Positions 27,053-37,250 of a stretch of DNA of 64,000 bases are shown one piece after another. The notes below the pieces were generated by a model, which saw nothing but the letters and a program-made list of their open reading frames with translations, searched no databases and was not told the origin of the DNA. The translations under genes were made by a program, and so were the position numbers. Position 1 is the stretch's first letter. Each line of letters opens with the position of its first letter. Source of the DNA: Streptomyces coeruleorubidus (lineage in GTDB: Bacteria > Actinomycetota > Actinomycetes > Streptomycetales > Streptomycetaceae); contig NZ_CP118527.1 of NCBI RefSeq assembly GCF_028885415.1, forward strand, positions 5,270,001 to 5,334,000, written 5' to 3'.

Positions 27053-27073
27053 CTTGAGCCCAGTCGACTCAGC
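27053..27073. promoter_or_regulatory. HAIR element 1 (HspR operator), imperfect
   Basis: CTTGAGC-N7-ACTCAGC, a one-mismatch-per-arm version of the HspR-associated inverted repeat consensus CTTGAGT-N7-ACTCAAG. It lies just after the stop of the MraY-like gene and 52 bp upstream of the perfect copy. Confidence 0.8.
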
Positions 27074-27081
27074 TCTGTTGA

Positions 27082-29666
<2,585 letters not shown>

Positions 29667-29702
29667 CGACATAGCGGACGAAGGGAAGGAGGGGCGTCGA
29701 GG

Positions 29703-30884
29703 ATGAGCACCAAGGACTTCATCGAGAAGGACTACTACAAGGTCCTCGGCGTCCCCAAGGACGCCACCGAGGCCGAGATCAAGAAGGCGTACCGGAAGCT
29801 CGCCCGCGAGTACCACCCGGACGCCAACAAGGGCAATGTCAAGGCGGAGGAGCGCTTCAAGGAGATCTCCGAGGCCAACGACATCCTCGGCGACCCCAAG
29901 AAGCGCAAGGAGTACGACGAGGCACGCGCCCTCTTCGGCAACGGCGGCTTCCGCCCGGGGCCCGGCGCGGGCGGCGGCTCCTTCAACTTCGACCTGGGCG
30001 ACCTCTTCGGAGGCGCCCCGGGCGGCGGCCAGGGAGCCGGCGGTTTCGGCGGTGGACTCGGTGACGTCTTCGGGGGCCTGTTCAACCGTGGCGGCGCGGG
30101 CCCGGGGACGCGCACGCACCCCCGGCGCGGCCAGGACATCGAGTCCGAGGTCACGCTGAGCTTCACGGAGGCGATCGAGGGCGCGACCGTCCCGCTGCGG
30201 ATGTCCTCGCAGTCGCCCTGCAAGGCCTGCTCGGGCACCGGCGACAAGAACGGCACACCGCGCGTGTGCCCGACCTGCGTCGGCACCGGGCAGGTCGCCC
30301 GGGGCAGCGGCGGTGGCTTCTCCCTCACCGACCCCTGCCCGGACTGCAAGGGCCGCGGCCTGATCGCGGAGAACGCCTGCGAGGTCTGCAAGGGCAGCGG
30401 CCGGGCCAAGTCCTCGCGGACCATGCAGGTGCGCATCCCCGCGGGCGTCAGCGACGGCCAGCGGATCCGGCTGCGCGGCAAGGGAGCGCCGGGCGAGCGC
30501 GGCGGCCCGGCGGGCGATCTGTACGTGGTCGTGCACGTCGACTCCCACCCGGTCTTCGGCCGCAAGGACGACAACCTCACCGTCACCGTCCCGGTGACCT
30601 TCACCGAGGCGGCCCTCGGCGGCGAGGTCCGGGTGCCGACGCTGGGCGGCCCGCCCGTCACGCTGAAGCTGCCGCCGGGCACGCCCAACGGCCGCACCAT
30701 GCGCGCCCGGGGCAAGGGCGCGGTCCGCAAGGACGGCACCCGCGGCGACCTCCTGGTCACCGTCGAGGTGAGTGTTCCGAAGGACCTGACGGGGAAGGCT
30801 CGTGACGCACTCCAGGCGTATCGCGAGGCGACCGCGGGTGAGGATCCGCGGGCGGAGCTGTTCCAGGCCGCGAAGGGAGCATGA
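29703..30884 (+). CDS. dnaJ: Chaperone DnaJ (Hsp40)
   Basis: A 393-residue type I J-protein. The J domain has HPD at residues around 40 (REYHPDANKG). A Gly/Phe-rich linker spans about 80-145. The zinc centre has four CxxCxGxG repeats (CKACSGTG, CPTCVGTG, CPDCKGRG, CEVCKGSG). The C-terminal substrate domains end in FQAAKGA. ATG 29703 has a strong AAGGAGGGG site. It stimulates the DnaK ATPase. The stop overlaps the hspR start by four bases (ATGA). Confidence 0.97.
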   Translation: MSTKDFIEKDYYKVLGVPKDATEAEIKKAYRKLAREYHPDANKGNVKAEERFKEISEANDILGDPKKRKEYDEARALFGNGGFRPGPGAGGGSFNFDLGDLFGGAPGGGQGAGGFGGGLGDVFGGLFNRGGAGPGTRTHPRRGQDIESEVTLSFTEAIEGATVPLRMSSQSPCKACSGTGDKNGTPRVCPTCVGTGQVARGSGGGFSLTDPCPDCKGRGLIAENACEVCKGSGRAKSSRTMQVRIPAGVSDGQRIRLRGKGAPGERGGPAGDLYVVVHVDSHPVFGRKDDNLTVTVPVTFTEAALGGEVRVPTLGGPPVTLKLPPGTPNGRTMRARGKGAVRKDGTRGDLLVTVEVSVPKDLTGKARDALQAYREATAGEDPRAELFQAAKGA

Positions 30885-31342
30885 GTCAGATGGACGGTCG
30901 TCGACGCAACCCGTATGAACTGACCGAGGAGACCCCGGTCTACGTCATCTCGGTGGCGGCCCAGCTGTCCGGCCTGCACCCGCAGACCCTGCGCCAGTAC
31001 GACCGTCTGGGCCTGGTGTCTCCGGACCGCACCGCGGGCCGGGGCCGCCGCTACTCGGCCCGGGACATCGAACTGCTGCGTACCGTCCAGCAGCTGTCGC
31101 AGGACGAGGGCATCAACCTGGCGGGCATCAAGCGCATCATCGAACTGGAGAACCAGGTCGCCGCGCTCCAGGCCCGGGTGGCCGAGCTGGAGGACGCGCT
31201 CGACGGCGCGGCGGCGGCCATGCGCCAGCGCGAGGCGGCGGTGCACGCGTCGTACCGCCGCGACCTCGTGCCGTACCAGGAGGTCCAGCAGACCAGCGCG
31301 CTGGTGGTGTGGCGGCCGAAGCGGCAGCAGCAGTCGGACTGA
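30881..31342 (+). CDS. hspR: Heat-shock repressor HspR
   Basis: A 153-residue MerR-family repressor. The helix-turn-helix is in PVYVISVAAQLSGLHPQTLR, followed by the wing YDRLGLVSPDRTAGRGRRYS and a C-terminal helix with heptad Leu (IIELENQVAALQARVAELED). It binds HAIR repeats. Matching sites are present upstream of dnaK (two) and clpB (one) in this window, so it should autoregulate its own operon and control clpB. It is coupled to dnaJ by ATGA. A strong terminator follows. Confidence 0.96.
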   Translation: MSQMDGRRRNPYELTEETPVYVISVAAQLSGLHPQTLRQYDRLGLVSPDRTAGRGRRYSARDIELLRTVQQLSQDEGINLAGIKRIIELENQVAALQARVAELEDALDGAAAAMRQREAAVHASYRRDLVPYQEVQQTSALVVWRPKRQQQSD

Positions 31343-31357
31343 CGCGCGTATGCCTGT

Positions 31358-31391
31358 GAAAGGGGCCGGGAGGAGACTCCCGGCCCCTTTC
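31358..31391 (+). terminator. Terminator of the dnaK operon
   Basis: A 15-bp perfect stem (GAAAGGGGCCGGGAG / CTCCCGGCCCCTTTC) with the tetraloop GAGA, 15 bp after the hspR stop. Confidence 0.9.
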
Positions 31392-31613
31392 GTAGGTCCT
31401 GGGCCGTTTCCGCCGGGTCTCCCGTGGATGACTGGATGGTGCATGTCACTTGGAGACGATTCCGCAGAGCCTTCACAAGGCTCGCGGAGCGTGGTGTTGT
31501 CATCTCGTTAAGTGGTTCCGCTTGACGCTGGGGGCGCGTCCGCGTTGGCTTTTCAGTCACATGGGCCACAAAGGTGTGCCCACGTCCGAATCACACGCGA
31601 AGTGAGCACCCGC

Positions 31614-32723
31614 ATGCGTCGTCGTATCTCCATATCCGTGGCCGCGGCCACGATGTCCGTCACGCTCGCCGGCTGCGGCGTGCTCAACGCGACCGGGAGC
31701 AGTGACGACGCGAGCCCGACCAAGGGCAACGACATCACGGTGGGTCTGCTCCTCCCGGAGAAGGCGAACACGCGGTACGAGAACTTCGACTACCCCATCA
31801 TCAAGACGAAGGTCGAGTCCCTCACCAACGACCGGGGCCGCGTCGAGTACGCGAACGCCGAGGCGAGCGCGGACAAGCAGGCCGACCAGTTGCAGAAGAT
31901 GATCGACGACCGTGTCGACGTGATCCTGCTGGACGCCGTCGACTCGCACGCCATCGCGAGCGGCGTGCAGAAGGCCAAGGACGCGGGCATCCCGGTCATC
32001 GCCTACGACCGGCTGGCCGAGGGCCCGATCGACGCGTACATCTCCTTCGACAACGAACTGGTCGGCGAGGTCCAGGGCCGCACCCTGCTGGAGGCCATCG
32101 GCGAGAAGGCGAGCCTGTCCGACAAGATCGTCATGATGAACGGCTCGCCGACGGACCCTAACGCCAAGCAGTTCAAGGCCGGTGCGATGTCCGAGCTGAA
32201 CGGCAGGGTGACGATCGCGCAGTCCTTCGACACCAAGGACTGGAAGCCGGAGAACGCGCAGGCCAACATGGCCGAGGCGATCGAGAAGATCGGCAAGGAC
32301 AACATCGACGCGGTGTACTCCGCCAACGACGGCATGGCCGGCGGCATCGTCAAGGCCCTGGAGGCCGCGGGCGTGACCGAACTGCCGCCGATCACCGGCC
32401 AGGACGCGGAGCTCCCGGCCGTGCAGCGGATCATCACCGGTGAGCAGTACATGAGCGTGTACAAGTCGTACCCGCAGGAGGCCGAGAACGCCGCGGAGAT
32501 GGCCGTGGCCAAGGTCCAGGGCCGCGACATCCAGTTCGCCGCCCTCGCCCGCGACAGGGTCGACAGCCCCACCCACAAGGGCATCCCCGCCCAGCTCGTG
32601 CCCGTGGTCGCGCTGACCCGGGAGAACATCAAGGACACGGTGGTCGCGGACGACGTCTACAAGCTGTCGGACATCTGCACGGCGAAGTACAAGGCGGCTT
32701 GCCAGGCGATCGGCCTGAAGTAA
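31614..32723 (+). CDS. Sugar-binding lipoprotein of an ABC importer (xylose/ChvE-like), orphan
   Basis: A 369-residue periplasmic-binding-protein type 1 lipoprotein. The lipobox is LAGC (Cys near residue 21). The mature part has the ribose/xylose-binding fold (ITVGLLLPEKANTRYENFDY, VDVILLDAVDSHAIASGVQK, AYDRLAEGPIDAYISFDNEL, AVYSANDGMAGGIVKALEAA). These features match XylF/ChvE proteins that bind xylose or arabinose. No permease or ATPase gene follows, so it must work with a transporter encoded elsewhere. A GTG at 31602 is an alternative start. A short dyad, GAGCCTT-CAC-AAGGCTC, lies at 31467-31483 upstream. Confidence 0.85.
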   Translation: MRRRISISVAAATMSVTLAGCGVLNATGSSDDASPTKGNDITVGLLLPEKANTRYENFDYPIIKTKVESLTNDRGRVEYANAEASADKQADQLQKMIDDRVDVILLDAVDSHAIASGVQKAKDAGIPVIAYDRLAEGPIDAYISFDNELVGEVQGRTLLEAIGEKASLSDKIVMMNGSPTDPNAKQFKAGAMSELNGRVTIAQSFDTKDWKPENAQANMAEAIEKIGKDNIDAVYSANDGMAGGIVKALEAAGVTELPPITGQDAELPAVQRIITGEQYMSVYKSYPQEAENAAEMAVAKVQGRDIQFAALARDRVDSPTHKGIPAQLVPVVALTRENIKDTVVADDVYKLSDICTAKYKAACQAIGLK

Positions 32724-32907
32724 CCGTTCCGTTCGTCGTCTTCCGCTCTCCCCGGATGCCTCCTCCTCACCCCGGAGGGATCCGGCGGGATCCGGTGGTC
32801 ACCGGTGGTTTCCGGCGAGGGCGGCGCGGGGAGCCGTGTTGCGGAGCAGGTCCCGTCCGCGCATAGTTGCGCTGCGGAGGACGGCGAAACCGGGGGTGGG
32901 ATCGGCG

Positions 32908-33945
32908 ATGGCCGGGCACGGGGCGGAGGAGCATCCACATGGTGCTGACCGACTGTGCGAGGCCGGGGATCGCGTGTATTCCCGGGCCGTACGGCGGGGC
33001 CGCGTGCCGCGCCGGGACGCGGATCCGGTGCCGTGCCTGCTGGAACTCGCCCTGCTGCACCCGGACCCCGACGACATGGACTGGCTGGTGCCGACCTCTC
33101 CGCAGGAGGTCATGACCCGGCTGCTGCGCGGCATGTACGACGAGGTCAGCGCGAGTCAGCGGCGGGTGGGTTCGGCCGTGGCGGCGTTCGAGTGGTACGC
33201 CGGGCTGGGGCGCCAGGTGCAGCCGGCCCCATCGGCGAGCGAGGGCTCGGCGATCCGGGTGCTGGACGGCCTCGCCCGGATCCAGGCCGCGATGGACGAG
33301 GCGACCCAGGCGTGCACGACCGAGGTGCTCACGGTCCAGCCCGGCGGTATCCGGCGCGAGGCGGAACTCTCCGAGGGCCTGCACCGGGCGCTGGCGCTGC
33401 GCGGCCGTGGCGTGCGGATGCGGGACCTGTACACGCATGTCGCCCGGCACGGGCAGGGGCTGCTGAACTATCTGGAGCTGATGGGCGACGCGGTGGAGGC
33501 GCGCACGCTGGACGAGGTGATCGACCGGCTCATCCTCTTCGACCGGACGGTGGCCTTCATCCCCGCCAACACCGACCGCACGATGGCCCTGGAGCTACGG
33601 CACCCGGCGCTCATCGAGTACCTGGTCACGGTGTTCGAACGGCTCTGGCGCCTGGCCATCCCGCTGACCGCCCCGCTTCCCGACACCGGCATCGAGGGCA
33701 TCTCCCACCGGGAGCAGTCCATCGCCGCGCTGCTGGCGGAGGGCCACCAGGACGCGGTGATCGCGGAACGGCTGGGGATAAGCGTGCGGACGTGCCGGGC
33801 CCATATCGCCCGGCTGTCGGAGACGCTGGGGGCGGCGAGCCGTACGCAGTTGGGTGTGCGGATCGCCCAGGTGGGCCTGGACGGACAGCCGCGCTCGGCG
33901 GCGTCCCTCAGCATCCCTGATCAAGAATCCCCGAGCGTGCGATGA
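32908..33945 (+). CDS. LuxR-type regulator with TrmB/PLD-like sensor region, paralogue 1
   Basis: A 345-residue protein from ATG 32908. The C-terminal 65 residues are a LuxR/NarL helix-turn-helix (QSIAALLAEGHQDAVIAERL, GISVRTCRAHIARLSETLGA). The N-terminal 260 residues have no receiver domain. They contain LTVQPGGIRREAELSEGLHR, RGVRMRDLYTHVARH and RLILFDRTVAFIPAN, a pattern like the phospholipase-D-like sensor of TrmB-type regulators. It shares this whole plan with the two minus-strand genes that follow. Its last 38 bp overlap the 3' end of the convergent paralogue. Confidence 0.8.
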   Translation: MAGHGAEEHPHGADRLCEAGDRVYSRAVRRGRVPRRDADPVPCLLELALLHPDPDDMDWLVPTSPQEVMTRLLRGMYDEVSASQRRVGSAVAAFEWYAGLGRQVQPAPSASEGSAIRVLDGLARIQAAMDEATQACTTEVLTVQPGGIRREAELSEGLHRALALRGRGVRMRDLYTHVARHGQGLLNYLELMGDAVEARTLDEVIDRLILFDRTVAFIPANTDRTMALELRHPALIEYLVTVFERLWRLAIPLTAPLPDTGIEGISHREQSIAALLAEGHQDAVIAERLGISVRTCRAHIARLSETLGAASRTQLGVRIAQVGLDGQPRSAASLSIPDQESPSVR

Positions 33946-34897
33946 GGAACCCGAGCTGCGCCCGGCTCTGACTGCCCAGTGTCGCCGCGAGCTTGGCGAT
34001 GTGGACGCGGGCGGTGCGGATGTTCATGCCCAGCCGGTCGGCGATGACGGCGTCGGTGTGGCCTTCGACGAGGAGGGTGGCGATGGCGCGTTGGCGGGGG
34101 GTGATGCCGTTGTGGGAGGGCTGGGGGGTGGCTTCGGGGAATACCGGGGTGGCGAGGCGCCAGAAGCGGTCGAAGGTGGTGGACAGGTATCCGACGATGG
34201 CCGGGTGGCGTACTTCCAGGGCGAGGTCGCCGTTGCCGTCGGCGGGGAGGAAGGCGACGACCCGGTCGACGATGATGAGCCGGTCGGTGAGCTCGTCGAG
34301 AGCGCGCGCCTCGATGTCGCCCCTCAGACGTTCATGGTGCGCGACGGTCAAGGGGGAGTGGCGGAGGGTGTGCTGGTACAGGGTGCGGATGCGGCCGCCG
34401 CGATCCAGCAGAGCCTGGTCGCGGTCCGTGGCGACGGCATAGGCCGCCTCGACCCGTTGCCTGGTGAGCCTGGTGTGGGGCTGGATGGTGAGCAGCTCCC
34501 TGGAGGCGTCCGCCATGGCCTCGGTGATGGCCTTGTTGATCCGCTCCTTCCCGCTGAGGAGCGTGAGCGTCGGTGTGGTGGCCGCAGCCGCGCGATGCCC
34601 TTCGACGGCCATGAGCGGCTCAAATGTCTCAGCGAGCCGTTCCTCGCGTCGTCGTTCGCGCGCGATCCGTTCCCCGGAGGTCCGCAGCAGGCGGTGGAGG
34701 GCGACGGCCGGCGCCACGGGCTCGAGCCGGTGCAGGTCGTCGACGGCGGGGTGCAGCAGGCCGAAGTCCATCAGGCAGGGCGCGGCGTCGGCCGCGTCGG
34801 CGGGTACCTGCCCTTCGCGCAGGGCTCGTTCGTACAGCTCCGTCCCGGCACGGCACAGTTCTTCCGCGTTGTGCATGGGGTGTGGCGCCGACGTCAC
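33908..34897 (-). CDS. LuxR-type regulator with TrmB/PLD-like sensor region, paralogue 2
   Basis: A 329-residue paralogue. The GTG start at 34897 has a GAGGAGG site about 10 bp upstream; ATG 34876 is an alternative. The conserved sensor segments are ELLTIQPHTRLTRQRVEAAY, GGRIRTLYQHTLRHSPLTVA and RLIIVDRVVAFLPADGNGD. The HTH reads AIATLLVEGHTDAVIADRLG then MNIRTARVHIAKLAATLGS. It lies 17 bp downstream of paralogue 3 on the same strand, so the two are probably co-transcribed. Confidence 0.8.
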   Translation of the reverse strand: MTSAPHPMHNAEELCRAGTELYERALREGQVPADAADAAPCLMDFGLLHPAVDDLHRLEPVAPAVALHRLLRTSGERIARERRREERLAETFEPLMAVEGHRAAAATTPTLTLLSGKERINKAITEAMADASRELLTIQPHTRLTRQRVEAAYAVATDRDQALLDRGGRIRTLYQHTLRHSPLTVAHHERLRGDIEARALDELTDRLIIVDRVVAFLPADGNGDLALEVRHPAIVGYLSTTFDRFWRLATPVFPEATPQPSHNGITPRQRAIATLLVEGHTDAVIADRLGMNIRTARVHIAKLAATLGSQSRAQLGFLIARSGILDQGC

Positions 34898-34914
34898 TCG
34901 GGACTTCCTCCTCT

Positions 34915-35925
34915 TCAGTGGTCCTGCTGCAGGATCCCCGACTGCGCTATGAGATATCCGAGTTGGGCTCGGCTGCCACTGCCCAGGGCCGACGCCAGCT
35001 TGGCGATGTGAGCACGGCAGGTGCGTACGTTCATGCCCAGGCGGCGTGCGATGGCCTCGTCGACGTGCCCCTCGACCAGAAGCTTGGCTATGGAGTGCTG
35101 GACGTCCGTGATACCGCCGGTGGCCGCTTCGTACGGGGTGCCGGTGCTCAGCGGGACCGCGCGGTCCCACAGGTATTCGAAAAGCTTGATCAGATAGCGG
35201 ACGAGGCCGGGGTGGCGCAGCTCCAGGGCGACCTGCTGGTCGTCCCGGGCGGGGATGAAGGCGACGGTCTGGTCGCAGATGATCAAACGTTCCACCAACT
35301 CGTCTATGGTGCGGTACTCCGCCTTGCCGTCGGAGAGCCTGGCCGCATAGGCCAGTTGCTCGGGGTTGTAGCGGGCGGTGTGCTGGTACACCGTACGGAT
35401 CCGCACACCGCGTTCGATGAGTGGCTTGTCGCGTTCCAGCCCTCTCAGGAGGCTGCGTTCGGACATGCGGTCGCTCGGCTGGAGGGTGAGGACCTCGGTC
35501 CGGCACTGGACGGTGGCCATGTTGAGTGCGGCGTTGATACGTTCACCGCCTTCCAGCACGGTGATGGAGTCACTTACCGTTGCGATCTGGGCGCCCAGGG
35601 CCATGAACGGCTGAAAGGTCTCCGCGAGGTCGACGGCCAGGCGCCTACGCTCCGCGATCTCGTGTTCCAGGGGGTTGAGTTGCCGGGAAAGGGCGACGAC
35701 CGGGGCCACCGGGCGCAGCCAGTCGGGATCGTCCGGATCGGGGTGGAGGAGGGCGAACTCCATCAGGCAGGGGGCCGGTTCCACGTCCGCGCGTGCGATG
35801 CGTCCCGTGCGCAGAGCGGTGGCATACAGACGTCCGCCCTCCTCGCACAACTCGGTCATCGCATGGGGATGTGTCCCTTTTGTTCGATCTGTTGTCAAAT
35901 CTCCACCCCCCAGGGTCCTGAACAT
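34915..35925 (-). CDS. LuxR-type regulator with TrmB/PLD-like sensor region, paralogue 3
   Basis: A 336-residue paralogue from ATG 35925. The start is uncertain: TTG 35898 and ATG 35859 are alternatives, because no strong ribosome-binding site precedes 35925. Conserved sensor blocks are EVLTLQPSDRMSERSLLRGL, RGVRIRTVYQHTARYNPEQL and RLIICDQTVAFIPARDDQQV. The HTH is HSIAKLLVEGHVDEAIARRL then GMNVRTCRAHIAKLASAL. It is divergent from the small secreted peptide gene at 36012 and shares an 86-bp control region with it. Confidence 0.8.
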   Translation of the reverse strand: MFRTLGGGDLTTDRTKGTHPHAMTELCEEGGRLYATALRTGRIARADVEPAPCLMEFALLHPDPDDPDWLRPVAPVVALSRQLNPLEHEIAERRRLAVDLAETFQPFMALGAQIATVSDSITVLEGGERINAALNMATVQCRTEVLTLQPSDRMSERSLLRGLERDKPLIERGVRIRTVYQHTARYNPEQLAYAARLSDGKAEYRTIDELVERLIICDQTVAFIPARDDQQVALELRHPGLVRYLIKLFEYLWDRAVPLSTGTPYEAATGGITDVQHSIAKLLVEGHVDEAIARRLGMNVRTCRAHIAKLASALGSGSRAQLGYLIAQSGILQQDH

Positions 35926-36011
35926 GCAGGAACATGATGCATCGATTGTGTGGCCATGACGTGCCCGAATGAGCCATCGTCGTACTCGACGGGGGAAAAG
36001 GGGACCTTCAA

Positions 36012-36224
36012 GTGAGGACGAAGCCGACTATGCGGAACAGAATGCTTCGCTCGGTGCTTGTCGCCGCCTTCTCCGTCGTTGTAACCCTCGGCGCGCTGAG
36101 TGGCTTCTCCGATGAGAAGGGCGATGTTCGGGCGAACACCAGTTGGCCGGCGGTTGCTCAGACCAGCTACGGCGTGAACAACACCAGTTGGCCGAGTTCC
36201 GCGACAGCGGGATCCGGGAGCTGA
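36012..36224 (+). CDS. Small secreted peptide precursor with NTSWP repeats
   Basis: A 70-residue precursor from GTG 36012 (GGGGA site 7 bp upstream). ATG 36030 is an alternative giving a 64-residue form. A basic N-terminus and the hydrophobic stretch SVLVAAFSVVVTLGALSG form a signal peptide. The exported part is only about 30 residues and contains NTSWP twice (about residues 42-46 and 57-61), separated by AVAQTSYGVN. There are no Cys. The layout is that of a secreted signalling peptide. Its stop is followed after 2 bp by the Rieske-like gene, and it is divergent from a LuxR-type regulator. Confidence 0.7.
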   Translation: MRTKPTMRNRMLRSVLVAAFSVVVTLGALSGFSDEKGDVRANTSWPAVAQTSYGVNNTSWPSSATAGSGS

Positions 36225-36226
36225 CC

Positions 36227-36562
36227 GTGACCACTCCACCCGACGACCGCTCCTTCCGCCGCGAAATGGCCACCGCCTACCGCTCGGGCTGGCACTTCAT
36301 CGACCTGGTCACCGCCATCCCCCACAGCGGCGACTCGTTGATGGTGACCGTTTTCGGCGAGCCGGTGGTCGTCACGCGGGACGAGGACGAGGACGTACGG
36401 GCTTACCGGTGTCTGCGGCGGCCTCGGGGGGCGCCGCAGCCCGTACGGTGTGCCGTACGGTACGGAATGATCTTTGTGAACCTGGATAAAAGGGACCACG
36501 AGCAGGTGGAGGCCGACTCTCCTGCTCCGAGGACCATCTCTGCCACCCCCCGCAGTGCCTGA
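36227..36562 (+). CDS. Degenerate Rieske-like small protein
   Basis: A 111-residue protein from GTG 36227, two bases after the peptide gene stop. The order of segments follows the N-terminal Rieske domain of ring-hydroxylating oxygenases: YRSGWHFIDL, then VFGEPVVVTRDEDEDVRAYR, then GMIFVNLD. The cluster motifs are altered. Where a CxH and a CxxH pair are expected, the sequence has Cys62-Leu-Arg64 and Cys75-Ala-Val-Arg78, so both histidine ligands are Arg. No catalytic domain follows. It may be a decayed Rieske protein or one adapted to a new task. A strong terminator lies 44 bp downstream. Confidence 0.6.
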   Translation: MTTPPDDRSFRREMATAYRSGWHFIDLVTAIPHSGDSLMVTVFGEPVVVTRDEDEDVRAYRCLRRPRGAPQPVRCAVRYGMIFVNLDKRDHEQVEADSPAPRTISATPRSA

Positions 36563-36605
36563 CGCGATTCCCCCGTCGTAACAGATCGCTCAGGTGCTTC
36601 CCCCC

Positions 36606-36646
36606 GCAGCGGCGTCACCGTGACCTGAACACGGTGACGCCGCTGC
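36606..36646 (+). terminator. Terminator of the peptide/Rieske-like operon
   Basis: A perfect 17-bp inverted repeat (GCAGCGGCGTCACCGTG at 36606-36622 and complement at 36630-36646) with a 7-nt loop. Confidence 0.8.
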
Positions 36647-36729
36647 AGTTTCTGGGGATATTTCCGGTTATCGCCCCAGTCGCACGGTGGCTGATTCCAG
36701 TCGATCACCGGTGTGGATTTTCACTCGGG

Positions 36730-37146
36730 TCAACCTCGCCCCATCGCCCGCGTCAGTTCTATCTCGATCACCACGCGTGCGGGGTTCGGTGAAGGGGTTC
36801 GCCCATAGCGCTCCGCGTAGCGGCGCTCCGCCTCCGCGACCCGGTCCGGTTCGGCGCGGACGAAGGCCCGGCCTTCCAGTGTCGCCCAGCGCTTGCCCTC
36901 CATCTGGCAGACGGCGACCGCAGCCCCTTGTTCCCCCGCGGCCAGCACGTGCCGCGCCTTGGCGCTCGCCTTGTTCGTGATCACCCGAGCCAGCCGGGCC
37001 GCGGGATCGTATGTGACCCCGACGGGTACCACGTGCGGAGTGCCGTCCGGGCGGGGAGTCGTCAGGGTGCACACGTGCCGTTCCCGCCAGAAGCTGAGAT
37101 ACGGCTCGTCCGGAGCGCCCGGATCAACGGAGTACTTGGTCGCCAT
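36730..37146 (-). CDS. PPOX-class (pyridoxamine oxidase-fold) F420-dependent-type oxidoreductase
   Basis: A 138-residue split-barrel flavin/deazaflavin-binding protein. Family motifs are RERHVCTLTTPRPDGTPHVV near residue 20, VITNKASAKARHVLA in the middle, and WATLEGRAFVRAE. Proteins of this size in actinomycetes usually use F420 rather than FMN; that cofactor is inferred from the family. ATG 37146 is chosen because the longer frame to 37215 would run over the clpB HAIR operator. It is divergent from clpB with a 104-bp shared control region. Confidence 0.8.
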   Translation of the reverse strand: MATKYSVDPGAPDEPYLSFWRERHVCTLTTPRPDGTPHVVPVGVTYDPAARLARVITNKASAKARHVLAAGEQGAAVAVCQMEGKRWATLEGRAFVRAEPDRVAEAERRYAERYGRTPSPNPARVVIEIELTRAMGRG

Positions 37147-37185
37147 GCCCCGGAACTTAGTCCCTGTGACCCTCCCCGAACCGGC

Positions 37186-37206
37186 CTTGAGTGGAATAGA
37201 CTCAAC
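37186..37206. promoter_or_regulatory. HAIR element upstream of clpB
   Basis: CTTGAGT-N7-ACTCAAC, one mismatch from the HspR operator consensus. It lies 44 bp before the clpB start and 39 bp before the divergent oxidoreductase start. It places clpB under HspR, as known in Streptomyces. Confidence 0.92.
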
Positions 37207-37250
37207 TTTGTGCAAGCTGTTCGGGTCAGTGCAAGGAGGAGAACGCGAAC

